Notes: generated by a model from the letters alone, not told the origin. A stretch of DNA of 64,000 nt from Sycobia sp. Sy_11 (GCA_018907035.1 JACCIC010000003.1:6887501-6951500); one strand, 5' to 3'; shown: positions 11,690-24,145, counted from the stretch's first letter. Program-made: numbers and translations.

Positions 11690-12260
11690 TCTTGTCGAGG
11701 CTACGAGGCGCGCCTCGCGCACAATGCGATCGTGAGAGGGTTGAAATTATTCTGACGGGGCTCGAATCCGCGGGAGACTTGTACATCCGGCCTCTCGAGC
11801 GATCGCCGAGCCTCGATCGACGAGTTCCGAGATAATAATAGGGACAGATAGACGGACAAAGAGACGTGCGAGCCGTCGTCGACCCCCCCCCCCCTAAGAA
11901 CGCGCCGGCGCGCCGGCGTTAATATTTTCTTTGACATGCGCTGGGCGGCGGACAAACATATACCGGCCCGGAGAACTCGCGCACGCGCGCGCATTACGCG
12001 GAAACGGACGGAGCGGCCGCCGAAATCACGAAATCAAATGAGACGCGATTATTTACCTTCCACTACATCACCGTTGTCGCGCTGCGCGCGGCTGTATCTC
12101 TCCCCGTCGCATTATGTCTAATGGAGTTTGTAGAGGGGCGGAGAGGGTGCGCTGCTGGAGGGCGTACACGCAATCGCTGTATCTCCGTACGTATGCATGT
12201 ATATTAAACGTTTCGCGAGTTAGGCATTTTTAGCCTTCAGCGCGCGCGCGCGCACGGGAC
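11690..12260. other. CpG-dense GC-rich block
   Basis: High CpG density. Includes C12 at 11883-11894, a 16-bp all-GC palindrome at 11903-11918 and a CG run at 12241-12253. Open frames on both strands are short and Arg-rich. A regulatory role is possible but unproven. Confidence 0.5.
11903..11918. other. 16-bp perfect all-G/C palindrome
   Basis: CGCCGGCG repeated twice gives a perfect palindrome centred on a GGCGCGCC octamer. It lies 8 bp after a C12 run and may form a cruciform or bind a dimeric protein. Confidence 0.5.
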
Positions 12261-13184
12261 AACGCAATGGTTGCTGTTGACGGTGGAATGCTGGGGCGGG
12301 ATTTAGGCAATTAATTCTATATTTTCGATCGTCCCTCTTTCTCTCTCTCTTTCGTTCTCTCTCCGCTCCCCTGTCATCTTCGAATAAAAGAAGTTTTTTT
12401 CTAAAATATGTCCATTATGCTTTTACACTGCTTCTACTAATACCGATACTCATCGCAAATCTCCTCTATACATGTGGCCATTATTTTCACGAAAGGCTAC
12501 TTTCAACAAGTCGTCGTTCGAAAACAACCCCGCGAAGCAAAAAGTGGATTTTAGTTTTAACAATGGAAACGAATGTGTGTTTCAGAGACACGTTAGGTAG
12601 AGGCATGCCTTGTCTCTTCAAATTAGCCCCACGAGATACTTAAGCCGAAATATTCGCCACGCAAGAAAGACACCGACATTGTATGTATCGTCGAAATTTT
12701 GCATCGAAATTTCCAAAAGCTCAATTTACGGTCCGAAATGGAATTCCACATTCGAGTGCTACGATTGAGCCGACACAACTCGACGAGGCACCGATCCAAT
12801 GCAGCCCAATAATAGAATAATATTGTTCGAACGTCTGGGGCTAATATTAAATAGGAGCGATGCTCGTCGCTGATTCGTTACCTGAACCGCCTATAATGGA
12901 AGTCGAGCGGAGCAACGTACGGCTAATATGACGATCGTTAAACAAGTCGTTCAAACGGGTGATGTGGATACACTGAGAAAGTAAAAAAATACCGTCGCTC
13001 GGGACCGCATTGTTATCAATCTGGGAGCATTTGATTACATAGCGCAAAGAGCACAGAGAACGACAATTCAATCTAAATATAGAATTTGTAAATAGGACGG
13101 TTAATTTGATCCCGCGTGAATGCACATATATACACGTATAGGTTGAAACGAATACACAGAAACTTTGGCAAAATCAGGATTTGT
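12261..13184. other. Repeat-free unique DNA, no gene recognised
   Basis: About 0.9 kb of moderate-GC sequence with no long microsatellite. A minus-strand frame at 12847-13125 stays open for 92 codons but opens with GTG and contains no in-frame ATG, so no start can be assigned. It could only be an internal exon. I recognise no domain. Confidence 0.5.

Positions 13185-13238
<54 letters not shown>
13185..13238. repeat. Compound (AC)6(AT)21 microsatellite
   Basis: An AC run passes directly into a 42-bp AT run, one of several AC/AT compound loci in the window. Confidence 0.97.
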
Positions 13239-13240
<2 letters not shown>

Positions 13241-13473
13241 TTATATCTTTGAAATTTTATTACCGAAGAATTACATTTAATCTAATTAGAACAGGGATTG
13301 AGCTTAAACACTAGTACCATTATTCGAAACTACGAGCACATAAATTCGAATGCTTCATCAAAGTATTGACCTCCCTTCGTCCCCCGGACGCATTTCCGCT
13401 GCATACGAGATCGTAAGCAGCGTTTTTGGCGAAATCAATTCTGCATAGCGAACCTTCTCCCCACTCTACCCAC

Positions 13474-13475
<2 letters not shown>

Positions 13476-13518
<43 letters not shown>
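13476..13518. repeat. (CT)n microsatellite, one interruption
   Basis: A perfect 32-bp CT run, one extra T, then further CT. It creates false Arg-Glu frames on the minus strand. Confidence 0.97.
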
Positions 13519-13521
<3 letters not shown>

Positions 13522-13894
13522 CCCTTCCTCCTGCCATTTGGGGGCGAAGCCCGCTTTGCAGAAAACCCTAGCGCGCGCTCGCGTAGGAAAAACGAGAGAA
13601 ATTGATGACTGGCGCAAAGCTGAATTATGTAACGTCGGGGGCTCGAGGGAGAGCTAGAGAGGAGGGGGGTGTGCAAGCTCGACCCCGGGACTCCCTGTTC
13701 ATGTGAGCATAATTGTCCCTTCCGCGTGTGCATCGCAGAGGAGTCGATTTGGCAACCAGAAAAGAATTGTACCCGGCAAGCGCAACGACTTCCGCCGCAC
13801 CCAACCACCTCTTTCCCCAGCTCTGCCGGTGTTGCTTTAGTAACGGGCCGCGATGCAGCTGGCAAGGAAACTGCATTAGCGAGAGCATCGCTTC

Positions 13895-13898
<4 letters not shown>

Positions 13899-13934
<36 letters not shown>
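13899..13934. repeat. (CT)18 microsatellite
   Basis: Perfect CT run. Confidence 0.98.
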
Positions 13935-13937
<3 letters not shown>

Positions 13938-14721
13938 GCTGCCGAGGTATAAGACAAGTCGAAAAGCCGAAATTCCTTACTTTAACTTTCCATCCCCTCC
14001 CTCTACCGCTCTCTTATTTCCATCTCCCTATCTCGCTCCGCCTCTGAAGCTCGCTGCCAAATGGACTGCTGGTTCTGGTGCTGCTGCTACCGTCGCCGTC
14101 GCCGCCGCTGCGCCACGCTGCCTCGCTGGTTCGGTAATACATACACGCGGGGCTTTTCACTCACTCTCTCTCTTTCTCTCTGCCTCTCTCGAATGTTGAC
14201 TATCCTCGGTCCCACCCCCGGATTTTCCCCGCACTGCGTTCTTACCACCGCGAAGGACGACTAATCGAATTTGTCCCTGATTCGAAATCGATGGCAAATG
14301 GGTTAAGCAGCGAGGAATGCAGCGAAGTTGCGTTACTCGTCGGCGCTTCTTGGGCGGCGCGCGTTTCCCTCGGATTACATAACTTTGTGTAAAATCGACG
14401 GCGAAAAGTGTATCGACCTCGATTCGGCAAGTCTAACCAGTTCGGGAACAAATCCAGAGCTGTGTCGGAATCTTCTAACACTGTTCCAAACATCATTGAT
14501 GTATTATTCACGTTCTTGTTTTCGACAACGCCATTGTTTTTGGCACGAGGCATGATACCATATACCCCAAACAATTGAAATTCGCATTTCTAATTTATTC
14601 GCGATACAGGAGCGAAAATCCGGCAAGCGACTTGTGCGATACATCCGTAAAATTTCTTACACTCGGCCTGTTTAATGTGGCGAACTGCAAATTGGAAACT
14701 TTTAACCGATTGAATGCCGGC

Positions 14722-15123
14722 ATGCATAAAAATGCGAATAAATTCGTGCGATACGAATGTTGTTCCGTCCAGCTCGACGTGCCAAGTAGCAACCTCGCTC
14801 ACATTTCCCTGCAAAAGATATCCCCAAATCCCGTATCATCCAATGATCTTCGTCGCCAAAAATTGAACGATACGTACGCAAGCTTTGAGCCCCGCGAAGA
14901 ATCCATCTCCGCGCCTATCCTCCTCCTCCTCGCGGCCGTAATAATCCAGTCGTCAGGCGTTGGATTTTCGGGCTTACACCCGAGCGCGAACAAAGAACGA
15001 AAAACAGAAAAGAAAAAATCAGAAAGAGCCCAGTCGCAAAATCAACACAGTGCAGATTGCGCGATCGCTGCAACGGCGCCAACCCCAGCTCCGACGCACC
15101 GTGTCGCGCGCGAAACTTTCTAA
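14722..15123 (+). CDS. Weak candidate ORF, 133 aa, unknown
   Basis: The reading frame is open from 14500 to 15123, about 207 codons, without using any microsatellite. The first in-frame ATG is at 14722. The product has no recognised domain. It contains a hydrophobic stretch near residues 67-75 (ILLLLAAVI) followed by a Lys/Arg/Glu-rich segment and an Ala/Pro/Thr tail. The minus strand of the same block is also open (14242-14574, 14590-14814, 14799-14993), which argues that the openness reflects base composition. No clear splice signals were identified. It could be part of an exon, a decayed coding segment or chance. Confidence 0.1.
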   Translation: MHKNANKFVRYECCSVQLDVPSSNLAHISLQKISPNPVSSNDLRRQKLNDTYASFEPREESISAPILLLLAAVIIQSSGVGFSGLHPSANKERKTEKKKSERAQSQNQHSADCAIAATAPTPAPTHRVARETF

Positions 15124-15139
15124 GCCGCGAAAGTATGTG

Positions 15140-15159
15140 TATATATATATATATATATA
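15140..15159. repeat. (TA)10 microsatellite
   Basis: Perfect TA run. Confidence 0.95.
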
Positions 15160-17440
15160 CATCGGTGGAGAGAGCCACCGGGAGGCAGGCTCGTGCCCCA
15201 GGAACGTGGGAAATGGTTCTGTGGAAGAAAGGGTCCGGGGGAGGGGTGGAAAGGGTAGGCTCTGCTCGAGGCTTAATCTAATTTGACCTTATAAACTTGG
15301 CGCCAGCTCCTCCGACGGCAGGGCAAAAGGTAAAACTAAAAGCCAGTCAGGCACTGTGCGGCAGGACCGTGGGGGTCTGGGGGGGGGAGGGAGAGAGCGC
15401 CGCAGGCACGACTGTACACGCAGCAGGTGCTTAAGGCGATAAGTTCCTCGGTAACGCGCGTGGGTGTGTGCGCGAGCGCGCGCTCGAGTACGTACGTGTA
15501 TGCACGTTCCAGGTGCAGGAGCAGGCCCGCGCGCCCGCGCCTGCGCGACTCGCTTGGATAGGCAATGAGAGCATACATTAATCAGAAAGACAACCGCAAC
15601 TTCTGGCTGTCGAGGGGCAGGGCCGAGGGGCTCGGGGTCGGGGAGTCTGAGCGCACACCACGTGTAAACCCAACAACTTTCCCGGGGGCTTGTTGCTCCC
15701 TACCGCTCTCCCTTGCACTACGACTCCCCCCCCCCTCCACCCCCTTCTCTTTCGCGCTCTATTCCTCTTCTCTTCTGCCGCTTGTTTGGAGGGAGGAGGT
15801 GGAGGAGGATGGAGGAATACTAAATAATCACGGTGATCCTTAGGACTACAAACTAGCAAACGGTACGATAAGCCAGCTAAGTCAGGAGTCCGGGTGAGGA
15901 GGGTTGGGTGATCAAGATCGAATTCATTCCTTGTTTATGCAGGATTAAAGTATTATTTTGTATTGAAGCTGATTAAAAACGTAGAGTAAATGATGCACAA
16001 ATTGAGGCTACTCAATGAATCGGTATACCGTTAAATATATAAAATACTTTGCTTTGGCAACGGCTTGGCCCCGTCGCGGAATTGAGTCAGAAATAAGTCC
16101 TGTCTTTTCGAAATTTTGCTAAATTGCTCATGATGCGTATTTGCAGTTTGGTGCAAAATTTTAAGATTCATTGCTTATAGTCGGAAAATTCTTAATAATT
16201 CACCCAATTATGGCAGTACTCGTCCCCATTTTAATCTCTCGAGGGACATAATTCGAGTTGGCTTGTGGATAAGTAGCTCTTATCGTGGATAATTGTATTT
16301 TTAGGGTCGCTTATGACAAATCTGAATCCAAAACTTATCAATCTCATTGACGGTTTCATTATATTCTGTCTGACGATATTTGGTATTTTGAAAGATTTGC
16401 TGATCGACTTTTCATTAATACTAAGAAAAGTAGAAAAACTACTTTGGTGTCGATACGATGCCAATAATCGAGATAGAATGAAAAAAAAAAGTAGAAATGG
16501 AGATAGATAGCGTTTCCTCCATCACCGCTGGAAAGGGTTAAAGAACATCGAAAGAACACTAATGTCGTTTATATGTTTGCTAAAATCCCGACTGCACGGC
16601 TTATTACATAAGTTCTTAACGAAAGCTGGAGAATATGCTCGCAGCCATTTGTCGCCCTCTCTCCCTCTCACACTCTCCCCCATCATTGCCCCGCAACCTT
16701 TCTCCACCTTCCCGCCTTTTCACGCAAGCGCGCGCGCACACATACACATACACACGTGACTACCATACCTCGCTATACTATACACGCAGCCATTATCGTC
16801 TCGAAAGTCTTCAGACTCCCGCGCACGAGATTACCGCGGGAATCCCTGCCGCGCTCCGCCGAGCGCTCGCTCGCACCGCCTCGATAGAGTCAGAAGAACT
16901 TAGGGGACAGAGCGATGACGGGGTTAGAGGAACGAAGATAGGAGAAGAAGAATGAAGAGGAGGCGACGGTGGGGGCGTCCCGTAGACGCCGTAGATCCCC
17001 AATACGTTTATTGTCACTGTTTCGCGGTCTGGTAACAAACATTGTGCGCGCGTCCGCCGCTGTACGTCGACGACGGAGCGAAGGGAGAACGAGGCAAGGG
17101 ATACGCGTCAAACCCGTGGAGAAGTGGGTGGAGGGAGGGAGGGGACATATATAGAGGAAGAACGGTGGGTGATGGGGCGGGGAGGCGAGGCCAGACGTCG
17201 TACACTAGGGAAATAACATGCTTCGTCAACAGTGCTGCTGTAACTAATGGATATTCCGCCGGAATAGAATGGAGAAGCGGTTCCGTCCAGCCCACCTCCT
17301 CCTCCCCGCCCACCACGGAACTAAGCATCTTCCCCGTGGCACACACGTACACAGACGTATACTCGGTGGCGATGACGCCGAGACCTCCCAGTAGAATTCT
17401 TTCTATGAATCAATTTAACTTTTTTCTCTCTCCTTTCCCC
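15160..17440. other. GC-rich to mixed DNA, no gene
   Basis: No long microsatellite. A G-quadruplex-type sequence lies at 15371-15391 (G5, G9 and G3 runs with short gaps). CpG-dense DNA occupies about 16800-17360, where both strands carry overlapping 60-134-codon frames of low-complexity composition. About 15900-16560 is AT-richer and unremarkable. Confidence 0.6.
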
Positions 17441-18600
17441 ACCTAGTAGCGTCGTTCCATTTAATTTTTTCCCCGGCCAAGACATCGGCTAAATCTACTT
17501 CGAATATTATTAGAGATTTAGCACAGTGTTGCGAAGATCTTTATTATGAACGACATTTGTCGGTTTTTTTTTTCATTAAGCTTCACTTTAAGATTGGTTT
17601 AATCGGTTCGCATAAAATTCATAAAATTGATATTGAAGAAAAGGACGGTCAATTCACTAATTGGTTGAAAAAATTTTGTTTGTTGAGGCAACGAAATTAG
17701 TAGGTGCAGACATTTTCAGGATACTTCAACAGAAACGATCAAAAATATGCAGTGTATGGGTGTAATACATTTTTTATAGCACACTCTATGAAAACTTAAG
17801 TCATTAATTGCGATTCTCATTACGCAAACATTATCGGAAGGTTTTAAAAACAACGTAGACTTTCATATTTCTTGAAAATAATAATCACAAGTGAATTCTT
17901 GGATATCATTAATTGTTTTCAATATCTGTATGGTTAAATATTGTTCCCAATGCTATTTTTAATACTACTGCTAACACACGTAACCTATACTAACCGCATT
18001 TTAAATTTTGCACCGGCTGCCTATAGGCTATTGCTTCTTCCTCGGGTCAATTCCTCCAGAATGCCGTTAATATCGTGGTGCTCTGGTTCAGAAATAATTA
18101 ATTCTTACCGTTGCTACAACATCGTCCCTCATCTCCTATATAACATAATTGTCCGTACTCGCTCTTTTTCTGCGGCATGAGTTGCGGCGTAAAATTTTTA
18201 TCAGCCATCGATTGTACTGAATTTTTACAAGGTATTGTGAATAATGCACGGGAACCCGTTTACGCGAACTAATGGTCAAAAGTACTTTGACATTCTATAT
18301 CAATCTTTAAGACATGGGTTATTATACGTGTGCATAAATAATTCATAAGGAAAATCCGGCGGATGATAAATCGATTAGTTAACGTTCGTTCGTCTTCTTT
18401 CTTTTTGGTTTCCCCGCGACGTCTTTAAGCTCTGTGAAAATTTGCAAAATTCCATAATGTATGAATGGAATATCGAAGACCATACCAACTGAGTCAAAGC
18501 TTCATTCAGTTTTCGGCAACTTGAGGGGATAATTCGTGCCATAGTCACATCGTATATATATATATACTAATACATAATCCAAGATCCCGGTGATTATTAA
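17441..18600. other. AT-rich unique DNA
   Basis: About 1.1 kb of AT-rich, microsatellite-free DNA. Apart from the 76-codon frame at 17950-18180 nothing was recognised. Confidence 0.65.
17950..18180 (+). CDS. Weak candidate ORF, 76 aa, signal-peptide-like start
   Basis: This short ATG-started frame lies in repeat-free, AT-rich DNA. Its N-terminus MLFLILLLTHVTYT has the hydrophobic core expected of a secretory signal peptide. The remaining ~60 residues contain two cysteines (44 and 55), no dibasic processing sites and no family I know. The base at -3 is C, which is not favourable. Hydrophobic N-termini arise easily by chance because T-rich codons encode Leu, Phe and Ile. No neighbouring exon or clear promoter was found. 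A small secreted peptide is possible; chance is more likely. Confidence 0.12.
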   Translation: MLFLILLLTHVTYTNRILNFAPAAYRLLLLPRVNSSRMPLISWCSGSEIINSYRCYNIVPHLLYNIIVRTRSFSAA

Positions 18601-19457
18601 AATGTCGTCTGTTTTATTAAAAGGTAAATCGGTGAAGAGAGGGAGAGAGAGAGAGAGGGCGGGGAGAAGGAGATGAATTCATATTCGAGACAGGTGGTTC
18701 TGATAATATATCCATAGGGCAGAGAGCGGGGGACGAAAAAAGAGACTGAGAGCTGTATAGAGCATTGGCGCACGATTTGAATATATCCAACCCGTTCCCC
18801 TTTCACCCGCGACGGAGAAAGGGAGAATAGTGAATCAGGAGAGGAAAAAGGGAATAGTGGCGCGCGTCTCTGCGAGGAGACTTTTAATTTGGTCCCGGTT
18901 GATGGATCTGAATCCCTCTCGCGTACTTCTCCCCTTTCCCTCCCCCTTGCCCGACTCCCCCTTCCTCTTAAACAAGAAAATAGATAAAAGAGAGCCGGCA
19001 AGTTGGCGTCAGAGCCCACGTAAGCGGCAGGTGGGATAACGCGTTTCGCGCACGCGACTCCATATCGATTTCGCCGCCAGCGACACGGCGTGTAGACACC
19101 CTCGTCCCTCCCCCTCCCCCTTCCACACCGTCACGCCTGCGCCTACCGCTCGGCCTACCCGCTACTCGTCGACTTTGAAACGCGAGGCCTGAGCGCGGTA
19201 GAAGTAGCGGGGAAATGAGCGACGGGAGGAACAGCCGGGGGGAGTCGTCTGCGCGCCACGACGTATACATTCAACGATCGGCCAAGCGCTTCGCCGCAGT
19301 CGCGACGCGACGCCCGCGGTCCCGCGCGCACTGTTTCGAGTTCTGATAAACAGAAGCGCCCGCGCCAATAGAGACGCCACGTGTTGCTCGCCGCCAGCGA
19401 TATGCTTGCACTTGCTATTCCGCATAGGCGGTACGGGGAGAGATAAAGTGAGAGGGG

Positions 19458-19462
<5 letters not shown>
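18601..19462. other. Purine-rich then CpG-dense DNA
   Basis: Short GA-rich sequence (18637-18657) leads to a CpG-dense block at about 19020-19420. A perfect E-box CACGTG lies at 19378-19383. Frames are open on both strands through the CpG-rich part, as expected where stop codons are rare. Confidence 0.5.

Positions 19463-19498
<36 letters not shown>
19463..19498. repeat. (AG)18 microsatellite
   Basis: Perfect AG run immediately after the CpG-dense block. GAGAG pentamers of this type are binding sites for GAGA-factor-like proteins in flies. Confidence 0.98.
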
Positions 19499-19500
<2 letters not shown>

Positions 19501-20458
19501 AGTCGCGGAATATGCGTTTTCTTAGACAATTTTCCGTCGGCCTCGATATATATATATTCATACAGATGCATAGCTGTGGGAGTCACACACGGCGTTACAG
19601 ACGACTTTATGTGGAGACGACCTCTTTCCCTCCTCCCTCGGCCGAGCCCCTTTTATTCTTCCTTCTTTCGCTTCAAGCGCTTCCGAGATTTATGAGGGGG
19701 CGGGGGAGGGAGACGGGGCGAGAGAGCAGTTTCGAGAAGAATTTTTCAGGACAGCTTTCTTGTTTGCGCGCAAGAGAGGATTTTTCTTGTGCTATCGTTT
19801 GCATAAATTTTATTTCATTGCGCGTTATTGGAATAAATTTTAAGGAGAGCACGAGAACCGGGGTAAGGGAGAGATATACTTTATTCGTAGAGATAGTTTC
19901 AATATAAAAGCAAAATTGCGAAAGTTTACTGCTACTTTTAAGAAGAAACTAGTCGAATACTATACTCAATATATTCTATATCAGTCCTGCGTGGGGCCAG
20001 ACTGATATATATCCAACAATTGTTAATCCCATGTTGTTCACTAGATTTATTAGCTTTTGTTCGAAAATTTTTCAAATTTAATTGGAAAATGAGCCAGTTC
20101 CAAATATTTTCATCGCAACTACAATACTTTTTTGCCAAGAATAAAAATTCTATATACGCATAAAAATTCATTACAACGATTCGGGCATGACGTATTTTCA
20201 TTCTATCGATTGTAACAAACTTAAGCAGCCGGGTTGGCTAACTTTCCACAATTGAATGATGAAATCTCCTATTATTACCCCCTCCTCCCCGCCCAGTCAA
20301 TCATCGCGCTTATACACACCGAATCTTGATTGAGATCTCGTGGGGGACGAACGCGACCTCGTCCATGCCGTTCGACAAATAATCTTCGAAAAGGAGCTTT
20401 CGAAGCTCCCGACATAAGAGAGGCATCGTGGAAGAAGTCATTTTCCCATTACTGAACC

Positions 20459-20461
<3 letters not shown>
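19499..20461. other. Mixed then AT-rich unique DNA
   Basis: No long repeat and no supported gene; the 19900-20220 part is AT-rich. Confidence 0.65.
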
Positions 20462-20513
<52 letters not shown>

Positions 20514-20516
20514 TAT
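20462..20516. repeat. (AT)n microsatellite
   Basis: Perfect to 20507 (46 bp), then continues after a single C. Confidence 0.97.
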
Positions 20517-20973
20517 GTACGTAGGCTGCATTGAAAAAGTTCGAGAATCGATTTTCACGCTAATCGCGCGGCCTTTTCGCACCAGCGAACAGACGAACGG
20601 TCTTGAATGTCCTCGCTATCCAGGTCGTAAAAATCGCTCTCCATTCTCTTGGATTCCGCTACTCGTTCTCCAGTTTATGTGTCTTTATATAAAACTGCGG
20701 ATCCCCTTGATTTCAAAACGGGGAAAACAAATAGCCTAGCGAGTCGGTACGATCACTATAATTACTGCGTCATCGGCACTAACTTAAACCCCCTCTCTGC
20801 CCCGTAACCGGAGAAATTTGAAAACTCACTTGGGAGAGGACGAGAACGGGGCCGGGCGACGCTACCGCCGCGATCAAAGCTCCCGGTCGACTCTGGTAGG
20901 TGATGCGTCTTTGAAAGAGGAGCGACACCTTGGAGAGACGTAGTTGAGCGAAATAGATAGAGAAAGAGTGAGA

Positions 20974-20978
<5 letters not shown>

Positions 20979-21016
<38 letters not shown>
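20979..21016. repeat. (AG)19 microsatellite
   Basis: Perfect AG run within a longer GA-rich region (20950-21027). Confidence 0.98.
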
Positions 21017-21023
<7 letters not shown>

Positions 21024-21074
21024 GAGTCTCCGCGCTGCCTGCTTCCTTTCTAATCGAGTTCTCGCTCGCTGCAA

Positions 21075-21091
21075 CGCGCGCGCGCGCGCGC
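21075..21091. repeat. (CG)n tract, 17 bp
   Basis: Perfect CG alternation, the strongest kind of Z-DNA-forming sequence. Such runs are lost quickly where CpG is methylated, so its survival fits unmethylated germline DNA. Confidence 0.95.
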
Positions 21092-24091
21092 TAACTTTGT
21101 AATTTAAATGCAGATGGCCCTGGCAATTAAGGGAAGTACTTTGCTCGAGCGACTCGGGGCGCCGCTCCGTGTCATATAGGAGCGAAGTTTTATTTAAACT
21201 TAACGCAGGGTCCCTCTTTGACCTATGTAAGTGCGAACTCTCGTTCATATCTATATGTAACGAGGTAGCAAACGGGACATGATATAGAACCAAGGTATGA
21301 AGAAGTTTTTGAGAGGAACGCGCATTAAAAAAGAGAGAACTGCTCCAACATTTTCCTCGCTAGTTCGTCGTAGCGATTTGGTTGCTATTGGTTCTTTTGT
21401 TGAGGAAACGCAGAAAATTTTTGGCTTCGATGTCGGTAGCAAGACGCTGTGCATCATAAAAACGTAGAGGTTTACATATCCAAGTGGAGAGATTCTGAAG
21501 CTGCCCGTAATAAGATAAAGGGGAAAAAACTAGATCGAGACGCAAATCTTAGACAGGATAAGATGACGTAGTTGAGTGGATGGGCGCAGGATAAACGCGA
21601 ATAATCGCCCCGTAACGTTAGTTAAGGAACACTTAAAAACTTTTAAGTAGGTTTGCCGCTCCTGTTGCTCCCTCCCTCTGCGTCCGTTTCTATGACGCGA
21701 GCCGTTATACTTCCATCCTCCTCGACCTCTTTACACCCGCGCGGTCCTGTTCTCTCCTCTCTCGTGATTGTGCTCTCAGAGCCACGAGGAATCTGCACAC
21801 CCCGTCTCAAACCCCCAAAAAAACGCGAAGAAGTTTATCTCGCGAACCGATACGTCTCCATCCTAGAAGAAAGAGAGACAGAGAATGACAGAGGTCTTGC
21901 GCCCGTTTCTCCCTTTATTTTTCTCCTTCGCCTTTTTTCCAACAATTAATAAATGTCTGGAGGAAGCGGAGCCAGGACTCGTCGCTAATTAACTCGGCCC
22001 GATTATGCCCGATTATGCCTCGCGAAAAAAGCCACGAGCTGAGGATTTGAGCAACAGCGACCGAGCGCATACGCGAGCGGCTGACCGAATACGATTTTCT
22101 CCACTTCACCAGCTGGAGTTGCTTATGGAGCCAACCCCTTCGCTCTCGCTCTTTCTCTCTGATATCTCCGATATTTTCCAGCCGTGAACAGACAGTACCT
22201 TATATCTAAACTCCTGCGCGAGTTTTCGATGAGGCGCTTAAAATCTATGGACCGACGATTTAGACGCAAGAACTTCTTGCCTCGCGAGCGTTTGGATAAT
22301 TGAAAAATACTTTTAATTTCTTTGCGCGCGTCACTGCTGAGTTGGGCACTTCGTATTGAAAAACGTGATCCACGGACAAAATGTACACCAGAACAAATGG
22401 GATATTTTAAAGTTTTGTGTTTATTGAAACGTGAATGGTACTTTTAAACTTCAGGACATTAAACTTATATTAATTATAATACTTTTATACCTATTGACAA
22501 AGAACTAATTTAATTAGGTAACGTTAAGAGAAAAGATCGCCAATGTTCGTATAATATTTACAATCTGTGCTTAATGAATCTACTTGTTTAACTCAATAAT
22601 AATAATAATTTTCATAGTATAGTTACTTATACATTTTATTTATTCCTTTTTTTGCATGAGCTATTAAACGAACTTCTGTCCATTTTCAACTTGAAATTTC
22701 AATTCGAGCTAATTTTTATTCGTAGTTTCTTCTATCATTTTGTGCTTTACACGTGAATCTGATTCTTTTTAATTCACGGCAATCGAATTTAGAATTATAA
22801 TATATCAAGCTAGGATATTTTTGGAAACACTGCTAAAAATGATCATTTTTAGATTATTTACTTTTTTCGGGTAAAACTCATAAGATCGCATTTTACTGTA
22901 GAATAATAGAGAGATTTTGATGAATCCATCTTGTTGTTTAAATTTTAAATTATAACAAATATCAGCTATAATCAATCGCATCGTAATGCTAATCGTTCTT
23001 GAATCTAATTCTCAAAAGACAGCGTTTCATCGTTCTAAATTATATTGTACCAGATCGCGGCCAATGCAACTTTGAACAATTGGCCAACTGACAATGCGCT
23101 TCCACAGCCATCCATCGACCCAATTATTATTTTAATACGTCGAATAATAAGGACTTTTCATCCCAGCGTTGATTGATCGCTCGTTTTTTTTTTCACGCGT
23201 CAGCGAATTTTCTCTTTCTCTGCCCTCTTCACCCCCACCTCCCTTAGCTTCCTTATAGAATTCGCGGGGCATCCAAGCCCGCGACGATGACTATGCCGAA
23301 AGTTTTCCATCGAGCCCCCGCGTCTGTTAATCATTAAACTTCCTGCCGGCTGGCTGGCGTGGCTTTCCTTTAAAACACCCTCACGGAGACGAGGAAGCCG
23401 GCGCTCATGAGAGAGGCGAAAATGATCTGCACCGAATTCGCCTCTCTAAGCGGTGCCGCGATCACGATGGCGACGCGCCTGTCCTCGCTCTCGCCAAGCT
23501 CAGCGGACATTTTTTTTTCTTGTTCTTTGGTTATCCCGGCATTATCGGTTCTTTAAACTTGTACAGCTCGGAGTTGCTTACTTTGGTATTATCGCTTCGT
23601 CGATGGGATACGGCTCAAGGGCTTTGGAACTTCTGCAGTTGAAAAATCGATTTTTTACATATATTTATAGCATATTACGTAAATATTAGTATTGTTATCC
23701 AACTTGAATATTTCTTTTAATCTCTGTATTGTCATACTTTGAATTAGTAATGCCCAACGAGATACAATAATATTATAAAAAAATTATTCATCAAATTATG
23801 AATCTTTGCGAATAAACCGTTCGTCAACATATAGAGCTGTATACATTAAACTTTGGACATAGTTCGATCCATTCTCTGCTTTTAGTTCTGATATAAACTA
23901 TATATAGACATATACTGGTACGCAAAAGTGTTGGAAAATTATTCTCCTGCACGAGTCTCGTCTTCTCCCCTCCCCTCTCTCTCTCTCTGTCTTCTTCCCA
24001 GTAGTTTCCCGCCCCCTACCAGCCGTACCCGATTACTTCGAAATCCATTGCCTTGCGCTAGGTAAGACATACACACACCTCAATATATACG

Positions 24092-24098
<7 letters not shown>
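21092..24098. other. 3 kb without microsatellites, no gene recognised
   Basis: Mixed composition to about 22260, then AT-rich to about 23200, then mixed. A tandem 10-bp dimer GCCCGATTAT occupies 21997-22016. Open frames are short (under 100 codons) and mostly lack ATG starts. Confidence 0.65.

Positions 24099-24143
<45 letters not shown>
24099..24143. repeat. (AT)n microsatellite, 45 bp
   Basis: Perfect AT alternation. Confidence 0.98.

Positions 24144-24145
<2 letters not shown>

Noticed and set aside
12847..13125. 92-codon minus-strand frame
   Set aside because: It contains no ATG at all and shows no known domain. It could be at most an internal exon, for which no clear splice evidence was found.
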